The notes below the pieces were generated by a model, which searched no databases, was not told the origin of the DNA, and saw only the letters and a list, made by a program, of their open reading frames with translations. A DNA stretch of 64,000 nucleotides from Diadophis punctatus similis (lineage: Eukaryota > Chordata > Lepidosauria > Squamata > Dipsadidae), in contig JALIGW010000063.1 of assembly GCA_023053685.1 (NCBI GenBank), positions 248,001-312,000 on the forward strand, in the 5' to 3' direction. Below, one piece after another: positions 21,701-29,435 of the stretch (within the stretch, counting starts at the first letter, position 1; every line of letters starts with the position of its first letter). A program made the translations under genes and the position numbers.

Positions 21701-23441
21701 GACTGTAGACAGTCTAAGGTTAAAGTTTTGGGGGTTTGGGGAAGAAACCACAGAGTCAGGTAGTGCATTCCAGGCATTCTATTCTATCCCTCTGTTTATG
21801 CTGCCTAGAACTAATTTGGCTTTTTTGGCAGCTGCTGCACACTGCTGGCTCATATTCAGATGGTTGTCCATTCGGATTCCAAGATCCCTCTCACGGTTAC
21901 TACTATTGAGTAAGGTACCACATATACTCTACCTGTGCATTTTGTTCTTTAAAATGTGAGAATTCCACACAGAATTCCACAGTGAGAATTCCATGATACT
22001 TCCATCATTGAGCATACAATAATCTTGCCACGGTTACCATTTATAAACATTATGAATGTTATATAATTCTTTGTTCTGTAATCCCAGTAAAAAAGAATTC
22101 TGGTTTCTTCACAATTTTTTGCCTTTCAAGTTCTTTGCATTGTTGTGTCAATTTGTATCTAAAATTTCTGAGCTTTCTCACAAGTCCACTCTGAATGATA
22201 AAATGTTTCCCAATGCTTTTCACAATTCCTGCATTGGTTTTGCATATGTTTACACATCTTTGATAATTTATCGGATGTCCTGTACCAAGAATACATCATT
22301 TTATTTCAAAAAAATTCTCTTAACCCATGACAGAGTGTAAAATGCATACCAATTACTCAAATTCTCTGCATCTTTATTTAATAGTGAATTCAGTCATTCA
22401 AATTGACTTTGTTTATACTCTGCTTCGAATCCTTAAAACTTCATACATTTTTGTTATTACATGTTCATCATTTGTACATAATTCAGTTTAAAATTCAGTT
22501 TTGGCTTGTTCTTCACATTGTCCTTATTCTTGCTGTTGTATTGAGATTTCAGACTGACTTTCAATCTCTTTCTGCCCCTTTGCCTATTTATCTTCTCCAA
22601 TAATTAATAATTGGAAGTGCAACAATTGGAAAGGACACATACAGAGAAACTCACAAGGACAGAAAAAATGAGCAACTATGAGTGTTAACAAATGGAGTAA
22701 GTGCTCAATTGCTGGAGGCGTTTATATGGCCCACATGTCCACGATAGAGACTTAGTTGACATTTAATTCATTGTATGATTAAGATGCTGGCATTCTGAAA
22801 TGGGATTCAGGCATTTAAGAAAAGTCCATTCTGAACTGGGATCCATTCATTTAATTGGTGGTACAGAATAAAATTGAGAATATCTCATTTTTACTTCAGA
22901 GAAAAAGTCAACCTTTCTGCATTTTTCTACCCATGCTGATGACCTTATTAGGCACAATGACCTTATTGGGCATGAAACTCTGCTAAGAGGATGTCACGAA
23001 AAGCAGATGCTTCTCTTTCAAGGTCAAGATAAGCAGAAGATCTCTACTGATTATTTATTTGAGAATTTCAAAGAAGGTTCATCAGCTGAAAAGTATAAAC
23101 CAAGGATGAAATGAGACAGAAAGAGAGAAGAACTAGCAGATCAAAGAGATCATTCATTGTAAGGGAGGCGGCTGGAACTTTAGAACTCAGGGTGGAATGG
23201 AGAGGCTCTAATTCAGTGCACGAAATTTGACATACTGAGAAATTTGAGTCAAGGGAGATTTGTTGAAGGTTAATGGAAGAAGAAACATCCTCGTTGCAGA
23301 GACAATGCCACCAATGAGAAACTCTCCTGGCTTGTCATAGTTTTCTGGCTGTACCTCGTCCCTCTTCAGAGTCAGGAGACATTTGGCTCTGAGTCTTCCC
23401 AGAACTTCCTGGGGCAGCAGAAGCAGCAGAAGCAGAAACAT
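12899..23441 (-). CDS. V2R-2: vomeronasal type-2 receptor, complete six-exon model
   Basis: Model: complement of 23236..23441, 20473..20764, 19351..20163, 16682..16909, 15318..15444 and 12899..13794. The 2562 bases make 853 codons plus TAA with every phase joining. The order is signal peptide, Venus-flytrap domain (exons 1-4), cysteine-rich linker (exon 5) and 7TM domain (exon 6). By family knowledge V2Rs signal through Go and TRPC2 in vomeronasal neurons. The sequence is the most divergent of the set: the usual NNRDLSY before helix 2 is NNWDLSY, exon 3 carries an extra lysine-rich segment ([10 protein letters not shown]), and the tail is shorter (EHLMSK). No stop or frameshift is visible. 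Introns contain CR1, other LINE, SINE and microsatellite insertions. It is convergent with V2R-1 and in tandem with V2R-3. Confidence 0.92.
14337..14394. repeat. (CTTAT)n / CT-rich microsatellite
   Basis: CTTAT units pass into a CTCTC/CCCTC pyrimidine tract inside intron 5 of V2R-2. The rest of that intron (13795-15317) holds unassigned sequence, including a short peptide frame near 14400-14505 with no recognised domain. Confidence 0.85.
15318..15444 (-). CDS. V2R-2 exon 5 (cysteine-rich linker)
   Basis: 127 bases, GT-AG, same phases as in the paralogs. Encodes [15 protein letters not shown], then [16 protein letters not shown]. The acceptor (CTGCCCAG) was chosen to keep the 127-base length and the xLPxSxC start seen in the other three genes. 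Confidence 0.93.
15660..16039 (-). mobile_element. CR1 LINE 3' fragment, interrupted
   Basis: Antisense CR1 3' end (TGGAAGGGGCCTTGGAGGTC, then AATTTCTCCTTAATTC). It is cut near 16039 by another LINE and resumes at 16381-16435 (AGCCTCCAGTCCCCTAATC). Lies in intron 4 of V2R-2. Confidence 0.88.
16040..16380 (+). mobile_element. CR1-superfamily LINE (Rex-like) 3' end, nested
   Basis: Sense fragment encoding a LINE ORF2 C terminus, [20 protein letters not shown] through [10 protein letters not shown] and a stop, then a 3' UTR ending AATAAATAAAAC. It splits an antisense CR1. The same family appears antisense at 21515-21778, and probably as the RT piece at 18115 and the 5' part near 62 kb. The clade is uncertain. 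Confidence 0.75.
16381..16435 (-). mobile_element. CR1 LINE fragment, right-hand continuation
   Basis: Continues the antisense CR1 split by the nested LINE at 16040-16380. Confidence 0.75.
16682..16909 (-). CDS. V2R-2 exon 4
   Basis: 76 codons, phase 0. Acceptor ATTCCAG, donor GACAAG|GTGGGG. Encodes [19 protein letters not shown], then [18 protein letters not shown]. It is longer than the V2R-1 and V2R-3 exons and has a mammal-like INQNA core instead of INQDA/INQDV. Confidence 0.93.
17157..17402 (+). mobile_element. tRNA-derived SINE (family A)
   Basis: 5' end has a box-A-like GTGGCACAGTGGTTAGAGTG and a degenerate box B (GGCAGATCAAATCTCACC). The body has CTCAAGGTTGACTCAGCC and ATTGTTGGGGGCAATATG; the 3' end is TGCTATTGCTATTGCTAT. 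Four further copies lie in the window. It sits in intron 3 of V2R-2. Confidence 0.88.
18115..18456 (+). mobile_element. LINE RT C-terminal fragment (Rex-like)
   Basis: One frame reads [17 protein letters not shown], then [14 protein letters not shown] and [14 protein letters not shown], a CR1-superfamily reverse-transcriptase thumb region. It is followed directly by an A/T microsatellite, so the true 3' end is replaced. Confidence 0.75.
18457..18719. repeat. (TAAAATAA)n / (TAAA)n microsatellite
   Basis: About 263 bases, first AAAAT+AAT units and then pure AAAT units, the longest simple repeat in the window. It directly abuts the LINE RT fragment. Confidence 0.95.
18800..19175 (+). mobile_element. 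CR1 LINE 3' fragment (sense)
   Basis: GGGGTGACATGAGGGGTTTCC, then CAAAGCACCTGAAGGTGGG and the terminal CCAAGGTTCCTTCCAGCTC. 5' truncated, in intron 3 of V2R-2. Confidence 0.88.
19351..20163 (-). CDS. V2R-2 exon 3
   Basis: 271 codons, phase 0. Acceptor GCTTTTCAG, donor GTGGCAG|GTAGTT. Starts [20 protein letters not shown], continues [10 protein letters not shown] and [10 protein letters not shown], and ends LKAWQ. It is divergent from its paralogs in the middle; the lysine/arginine-rich [10 protein letters not shown] lengthens a loop. Confidence 0.94.
20473..20764 (-). CDS. V2R-2 exon 2
   Basis: 292 bases, opening with the last base of a split codon. Acceptor ACTTTCAG, donor CCTCAA|GTGTGT. 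Encodes [27 protein letters not shown] and MLGTYKIPQ. The donor follows AA rather than AG, but it is the only site giving the phase shared with the paralogs. Confidence 0.92.
21147..21291. repeat. Direct repeat, copy A
   Basis: About 145 bases starting GAGAATTCCATGATACTTCC, matching 21982-22128 closely. The two copies flank a CR1/LINE block in intron 1 of V2R-2. Confidence 0.85.
21297..21514 (-). mobile_element. CR1 LINE fragment, left part
   Basis: Antisense internal CR1 (TTCATTAAACTAGACATACC, then GCATTATAAAGTGGTATTAA), interrupted at GTGATTCTT by another LINE and resuming at 21779. Confidence 0.88.
21515..21778 (-). mobile_element. Rex-like LINE 3' end nested in CR1
   Basis: Antisense copy of the 16040-16380 family. 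It begins with an AT tail (TTTATTTATTTATTTTATC) and contains the complement of the [20 protein letters not shown] frame. CATTCTATTCTATCCC at its right end restores the CR1 sequence, with a GATTCT/ATTCT duplication. Confidence 0.82.
21779..21956 (-). mobile_element. CR1 LINE fragment, right part
   Basis: Continuation of the interrupted antisense CR1 (CTGGCTCATATTCAGATGG, then AAGGTACCACATATACTC). Confidence 0.86.
21982..22128. repeat. Direct repeat, copy B
   Basis: Second copy of the 145-base repeat at 21147-21291. The sequence continues smoothly on its right, so B may be the original and A the duplicate. Confidence 0.85.
23236..23441 (-). CDS. V2R-2 exon 1 (signal peptide)
   Basis: The ATG at 23441 opens [15 protein letters not shown], a clear signal peptide, followed by AKCLLTL and [14 protein letters not shown], the usual V2R N terminus. 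Donor CTCA|GTATGT leaves two bases that pair with the single opening base of exon 2. An in-frame upstream ATG at 23567 exists, but a start there would bury the signal peptide 42 residues in, so I prefer 23441. The 5' flank resembles that of V2R-3 exon 1 (TTTCCTRATYCTRACAGAG). Confidence 0.92.
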
Positions 23442-24574
23442 GACTTGTGTTCCTGATGGAGTCTCCAGCCTTGCTTTGAAGACACAGTGATAGGAAGAGG
23501 TGGAAGAACCCAAACCCCTCTTCCAAGACAGAAGCTCCAGAGGTTTCCTAATCCTGACAGAGTCCATACAAGCCTTCAGATCTGCATCCCCTGCCTGTCA
23601 TAAAATCTTTCAAGGTTCTCTATTTCTCCAGGGCCATTTATGCCCCCAAGATTTTCCAGTGCAAAAAGATTAGCCAAGAAGGCGTTGATAGGATAACAAA
23701 GTGGAAGCATGTTATGGCTGTGTTTGTGTGATAATTGAAGGCAATCCAAAATGTCTTTTGAGATTTAGCACAAGGAGAAGAAATAAATCACTATGATTTG
23801 GATAATGGCCACAAGGAGAGACATCCTCTCTCTAAACTCTGAGTGAGTCAACAAGCAGGGGCCCAATGGGAGGAGTCACAAGTGGGGTGAAACTCTGAAA
23901 ATGATCCTAGGATTGAGACAGGATAACTTTCACCCAAACTTCCCTTAGAAGATCTCTTGATACATTCCAGTCTCTAGAGAGAATTTTAGCATGAGTCTGA
24001 AATGTCACTCTTCAGTATGGATACAGATGATTCTGGTTTGCCTTTGTTAAGAGATGAGTGGCTGTTTTTGTTCCTATGGCATTCTTCTCTCTTACAATGC
24101 CCCAAAGCAGAACAAAATCCCTGAAAATCACTTTTATTCATTATAGTCATCAAAAGTTTGACTTTGGGTTCTACTATTAGGACATTTCAATTTTTAAAAA
24201 AGTAGATTTTTTCCCATTGGAGAAAAGCCATTATTTGTTTGTAAAGGTGAAACTAAATCACAGAATAAACCAGAAGATGATGGTGGTCAGGGAACAGTGT
24301 GTAAAGAGAGAGAGAAAATACAGCAAAATATCTACATGTTTAGAGACAGATCAATAAATAGGTAAAATTAGGATAGCATAACATTTGTAGATATAAGACG
24401 TATGAAATCTGTTCAACTGATCTAGGCAAGTAAACCTAACAAAATCTACCATCTATAAAACTTGTCTAATTTGTTTGATACTCTATAAGACTTGTTTAAA
24501 TGTGTGTGAAGTATCCATCGGGAAATGGAGTGCCTGAAGTTAATAACTTTTTTTGCATCCAATATGGCCCTTGG
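23442..24574. other. 5' flank of V2R-2
   Basis: Expected to hold the promoter of V2R-2. No recognised repeat or gene, and I cannot place a TATA box or initiator with confidence. Confidence 0.45.
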
Positions 24575-25872
24575 CAGGCCTGCTTTCGATACCATCAACC
24601 ATGGTATTCTTCTGCATTGTCTTGGCAAATTGGGAGTGGGAGGCACCGTTTTACGGTGGTTCGCCTCTTACCTCGCCGATAGGATGCAGTTGGTGTTAAC
24701 AGGAGGATAGATGTCGTCTCTTAGGCCCCTGACTTGTGGGGTGCCTCAGGGTTCGGTCCTCTCGTCCATCCTGTTCAACATTTACATGAAACCGCTGGGG
24801 GAGATCATCCGTCAACATGGGGTGAGTTTTCAACAGTGCGCTGATGACACCCAGCTGTACATTTCCACCCCATCTCAATTCAGGGAGGCAGTGGATGTAA
24901 TGTGCCGATGCCTGGATGATGTTAGGACCTGGATGGGGAGAAAGAGACTCAAACTCAACCCCGGCAAGACTGAGTGGCTCTGGATATTGCCTCCTAAGGA
25001 CCATGTCGACTGTCCCTCCTTGGTTCCTGAGGGAGAAAAATTAACTCCCTCGGAACGGGTTCGCAATTTGGGAGTTCTCCTAGATCCACAGCTAAAATTA
25101 GACCAACATCTTACAGCTGTGGCTAGGGGAGCCTTTGCACAGGTCCGCCTGGTGCACCAATTGCGATTATACTTGGAGAAGTAGGCTCTAGTCACGGTCA
25201 CTCATGCCCTTGTCACCTCTCGATTGGACTACTGTAATGCACTCTACATGGGGCTACCCTTGAAGAGTATCCAGAGACTTCAACTGGTGCAAAGTGCAGC
25301 TGCGCGTGCTGTGGTGGCTGTCTCAAGATACACCCACGTAACACCCATACTCTGCCAGCTGCACTGGTTGCCCATTGGTCTCCAGGTGCAATTCAAAGTG
25401 TTGATTATCATCTTTAAAGCCCTACATAGCTTAGGACCAGGTTACCTCTGGGACCGCATCCTACCTCATACTTCCCTTCGACCGGTCAGGTCCCACAGAG
25501 TGGGTCTCCTCCAGGTCCCGTCAACCAAACAATGCCGGCTGGCGGGACGTAGGGGGAGGGCCTTCTCTGTGGGGGACCCTGTTCTCTGGAAACAACTACC
25601 CCCAGAGATCCGAATTATCCCCACCTTGCTGGCCTTCCGAAAAGCCATTAAGACATGGCTCTTCCTGCAGGCGGGGTGATTTGAGACAATTTCACATCTT
25701 AGATTCTCCCCCACGTATGTATAGTTTTATATGGTTTTTTTTAATTCTTTTAAAACTGTTTTTAAATTATTATATTGTTTAGTTGTTCTTTAAATGTTGT
25801 ACACTGCCATGAGTCCCCAGGGAGTAGGGTGGCATATAAGAACACTAAAATAAATAAATAAATAAATAAAAA
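24575..25872 (+). mobile_element. L2-clade LINE, RT domain to 3' end
   Basis: The longest sense L2 copy: [48 protein letters not shown] (usual Y replaced by C), YCNALYMGLPLKSIQR, and a C-terminal end at AIKTWLFLQAG. In-frame stops at about 24707 and 25182 make it dead. Ends in (AAAT)n. Located between V2R-2 and V2R-3. Confidence 0.9.
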
Positions 25873-26078
25873 TACCACTGGGAGATTCTTTGCATCCCCT
25901 CTATAGAACCATATCATCCAGTTGGACACAGAAAGCATCCCTTCTCTCTGACATCCCCTGCCTTGTGGAAGAGCCTCCCTGGAGATCCAGATGCCCCCCA
26001 CTATCTCAATATTAGATCTATTGCTGTTATTGATTTTGATGCATCTTTAGTGATTGATTGATTGATGGATGGATGGAT

Positions 26079-26245
26079 TCATGGCACGAACTGGTTCCAA
26101 ACTGCTTTGCACTCCTTCGATCGTCATTCCCCACTCTCAAATTCCCACCATAGAAGCATACATCTGTCCCCCTCCCTCCCCCAATCTTTTGAGGACAGAA
26201 TTGCAATGAGACACCAAGCTGATGATGGAAGACCTGACATGCACC
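26079..26245. repeat. Dispersed repeat, copy 1
   Basis: About 165 bases (GGTTCCAAACTGCTTTGCAC, then ATTCCCACCATAGAAGCATA) that recur at 28098-28266 in the same orientation with visible divergence. Family not recognised. Preceded by a GATT/GGAT-rich run. Confidence 0.75.
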
Positions 26246-26289
26246 CCTGCCTCTCTGACAGGGACCTTAGTCCTGCAGGACTAAGGAGT

Positions 26290-26513
26290 AGGAGCTGAGA
26301 TAGCGCAGTGGTTAAAAGCAGCATTGCGACCTTCAGCTGATTGCTAGTTCAGCAGTTCAGCTGTTCAAATCTCACTAGGCTCAAGGTTGACTCAGCCTTC
26401 CATCCTTCCGAGGTGGGTAAAATGAGGACCCAGATTGTTGGGGGCAATAGCTGAACTCTGTAAACTGCTTAGAGAGTGCTGTAAAGCACTATGAAGCGGT
26501 ATATGGGGCCATA
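26290..26513 (+). mobile_element. tRNA-derived SINE (family A)
   Basis: Same body as the copy at 17157 (CTCAAGGTTGACTCAGCC, then CCCAGATTGTTGGGGGCAAT, ending AAGCGGTATAT). Sense orientation. The 3' end is replaced by a gag-like sequence. Confidence 0.87.
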
Positions 26514-27110
26514 GTGGCACGACTCACCTTGGCACCTTCAGTGGTTATCTCCAGATCATACTCCTGCATGCAGGTCCAAACCTGGGGCAGGAAGAACCCC
26601 AGTTGCTGGGGATCCATATTAAACTTCACACCCAGCTGTGGTGTCTTGTGGGTGGTGCTACTCCCCTGGGCTATCCCTGCAGAGAGGGTATTACAGGCGG
26701 CAGTTCCTGGTGCTGGACCAGCAGAGGTTGCTGCTGCCATCCGGCTGGCTGAAGTGCTGGCTGTGGTGGTGCATGTTATTGCTCAGGCTGGAGGTGTCTG
26801 GTCATCAGATTTCATGGCCCGGGCCTGGTGTTTACACACCTTGAGGTTCTTGAAAGCCCCCTGCTTGATCTTGATGGCTTGCTCCATCATCCAGTCAGCT
26901 TGGTGAAATTCTTCAACCTCTTCTTCTTCCTCCTCCAGCTCCTCCAGCTCCACTCATTGTTCCTACCAGCAACTGCCGCAGCTTCCATGAGTGAAAGTCA
27001 TCACCATGGGCTTCCCTTCCCATTCCTCCTTTTGCCCAATGCTCAGAGACCTCCTGGATCTCAGCAGATTGCCACAGCTTTCCGCCTCTCCTGTCCATTC
27101 AGAAAGATTC
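26514..27110 (-). mobile_element. Possible gypsy-type LTR element gag fragment
   Basis: On the minus strand one frame reads MDPQQLGFFLPQVWTCMQEY, reminiscent of the N-terminal gag domain of Ty3/gypsy elements, preceded by an alanine-rich stretch. Upstream in the minus direction is a Glu-rich, frame-broken portion. It is GC-richer than its surroundings. No RT or LTR is visible, so the family is tentative. Confidence 0.4.
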
Positions 27111-27170
27111 AGTCCCGGAGGAAGCCTCTTCAAAGCCTCCCCTCAGCATTCAGTCTCCTCATGATTGCTC

Positions 27171-27731
27171 CAGAGGTGGGTTCATCCCGCTTTGCACCGG
27201 TTCTATAGAACCTGTAGCAAACTGCTGGTGATGTCACAGAACCGGTTCTGTCGGTGCTGGTCATGGACGCTGCCATCTTATTTTTGGAATTTTTTTTGGG
27301 GGGGGGGATTTTTTGGGTAATTTTTTCCGGTTTTTTTTTTCTTCTGCACATAGCAATAGCAATAGCACTTTTCTTATATACCGCTTCATAGTGCTTTACA
27401 GCACTCTCTAAGCGGTTTACAGAGTTCAGCATATTGCCCCCAACAATCTGGGTCCTCATTTTACCGACCTCGGAAGGGTGGAAGGCTGAGTCAACCTTGA
27501 GCCTAGTGAGATTTGAACAGCTGAACTGTTGAACTAGCAGTCAGCCTGCAATGGCTGCATTTAACCACTGCACCACTTCAGCTCTCATGTGCAGAAGCTG
27601 TATTTCTGGCACTGTGCATGTGTCGCCAACTTGTTATCTTGTTAAAAATGTTTTAAATATTTTTGGATTTTTCGGCCACGCGGCACGGCAGGATGTGAAT
27701 CAGCAGCAAGGTAAGTTAGAACCCATCCTTG
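27171..27731. mobile_element. hAT-like MITE with nested SINE
   Basis: Ends CAGAGGTGGGTTC and GAACCCATCCTTG form imperfect terminal inverted repeats like those at 45676 and 52201. Flanks GATTGCTC and TTTTGCTC are a decayed 8-bp target duplication. The interior is interrupted by an antisense SINE (about 27352-27594). Confidence 0.65.
27352..27594 (-). mobile_element. tRNA-derived SINE (family A)
   Basis: Antisense copy: AGCAATAGCAATAGCAC tail first, then TATTGCCCCCAACAATCTGG and GAGTCAACCTTGAGCCTAG, ending at the box-A complement (TTTAACCACTGCACCACTTC). Nested in a hAT-like MITE. Confidence 0.87.
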
Positions 27732-28097
27732 TTTTGCTCCCGTGAGCTGATATCATGTGCATGGTCCCCACAGTAGAGATGATGCCCTCTCCGGTTTGAC
27801 CACAATATCAGATACCACCTAATGTCGGAGCAGGCCCTGTCTGATCCTTTACAAAAGTAAAACTCTCAACTCCATTTGTCTGCAATGAAAATAACTTTTA
27901 TTTTAAAATGCTGGCTGCAGTAGTCAGGAGGAATCTGAAGTCCCCATGTAGCAATACAAAAAACAAACCCTCAGTTCCCCATCCTTCCCCCATGTCTAAT
28001 CTGTCTTTAGCCAATCCAACATCACTGAGATGCTTTGGGAAATGCTGAGTTGTTTCTGCTGGTGAAATTCCACACTCAGGGTGAATGACCTCGAAGA

Positions 28098-28266
28098 TGC
28101 GTGGCACAAACTGGTTCCAAACTGCTTTGGACTCCTTCAACTGTCATTCCCCCCTCACAAATTCCCACCATAGAAGCATATAATTTGATTACCCAACTGC
28201 CCCATCCATCCCCCGATCCTTTGATGGCAGGATGCTTGTGAGGTGCCAAGCCAATGATGGAAGACC
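28098..28266. repeat. Dispersed repeat, copy 2
   Basis: Second copy of the repeat at 26079-26245. It runs straight into a CR1 3' end on its right. Confidence 0.75.
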
Positions 28267-28267
28267 T

Positions 28268-28446
28268 CACAAAACCAACAGAATAGCTTGCCTTCAGAAG
28301 TTGTGGGTGCTCCAGAATTAGATGTTTTAAAAACATTCCTGGACAATCATTTGTCTGAAATGGTTCAAGGTTTCCTTCTCAAGTGGGAGGTTGGACTAGA
28401 AGACCTCTAAGGTCCCTTCCAACTCTATTGTTTTATGTTCTATGTC
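28268..28446 (+). mobile_element. CR1 LINE 3' end (sense)
   Basis: CTTCAGAAGTTGTGGGTGCTC, then AAGACCTCTAAGGTCCC and the terminal AACTCTATTGTTTTATGTTC. It lies 85 bases beyond the V2R-3 stop. Confidence 0.85.
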
Positions 28447-28530
28447 AAACAGAGGCAAATGAAATATATAAACCAACAACAAATTGCAATCAATTATTAA
28501 CTGTGACAAGTCTAAGAAAAAATCTCATTA

Positions 28531-29435
28531 TCAGTTCCCTACTTTTATCACTAGATGTTCCTTAGTGTTTAGATCTGGTCTCAGGATGATAACGTAGCAC
28601 TTGGGGAGGAAGATGCAGCCCAGCAGTCCAGCACTGGAGGCCAAGATGGAGAAGACCTGCACGGCCACCATGGACTTTCCTTTGGTGCTCAGGTAGGTGG
28701 GCAGGAAAGAGACCCAGACGCTGCAGAAGACCAACATGCTGAAGGTGATTAGCTTGGCTTCATTGAAGGCCCCGGGCAGGTTCCTGGCCAGGAAAGCCAC
28801 CATGAAGCAAACGGCAGCCAAGAAACCCATGTAGCTGAGGACAACATAAAACATGGTAACAGAGCCTTCATTGCATTGAAGGATGATTTCTCCAGGTTGG
28901 GAGTGTATGTCAGAGTCAGGGAATGGGGGAGAAACTCCAAGCCACATGGCACAGATGATAATTTGGACACCAGAACAAGAAAGGATGATGGAGTTGGCCA
29001 AGCTCTTTCCTAACCATCTTCTCATCCTGTTCCCTGGTTTTGAGGCCAAGAAAGCCAGCACCACCATGATGGTTTTGGCCAACATAGAAGACACAGCTAC
29101 TGAGAAGACAATGCTGAAAACCGTTTGTCGGAGAAGACAGGTGGCTTTCCTTGGTTGTCCGATGAAGAGAAAGGAGGACAAAAAACAAAGCAGGAGGGAG
29201 CTCAGGAGGATGAAGGAGAGGTCCCGGTTGTTGGCTTTGACAATGGGAGTTTCTAGATATTTAAGGAATATGATTAAAACAAGGCTTGTGGTTAGGAACA
29301 AGAGTAGAGCAAAGAACACAAGGATTATGCCCAGATGTTCTTCATATGAAAGGAAGGTTATTCTTTTTGGGATACACCGGACTCTGTTCTTGGTTGGATA
29401 TTGTTCATCTGGGCATTTGGTGCATTTTTCAGTAT
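28531..29435 (-). CDS. V2R-3 exon 6 (7TM domain)
   Basis: 905 bases; [19 protein letters not shown] to EHLVIKVGN, then TGA. Contains [39 protein letters not shown] and LPKCYVII. Acceptor TTTCCTCAG. The C terminus matches V2R-1 (KVGN). Confidence 0.97.
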
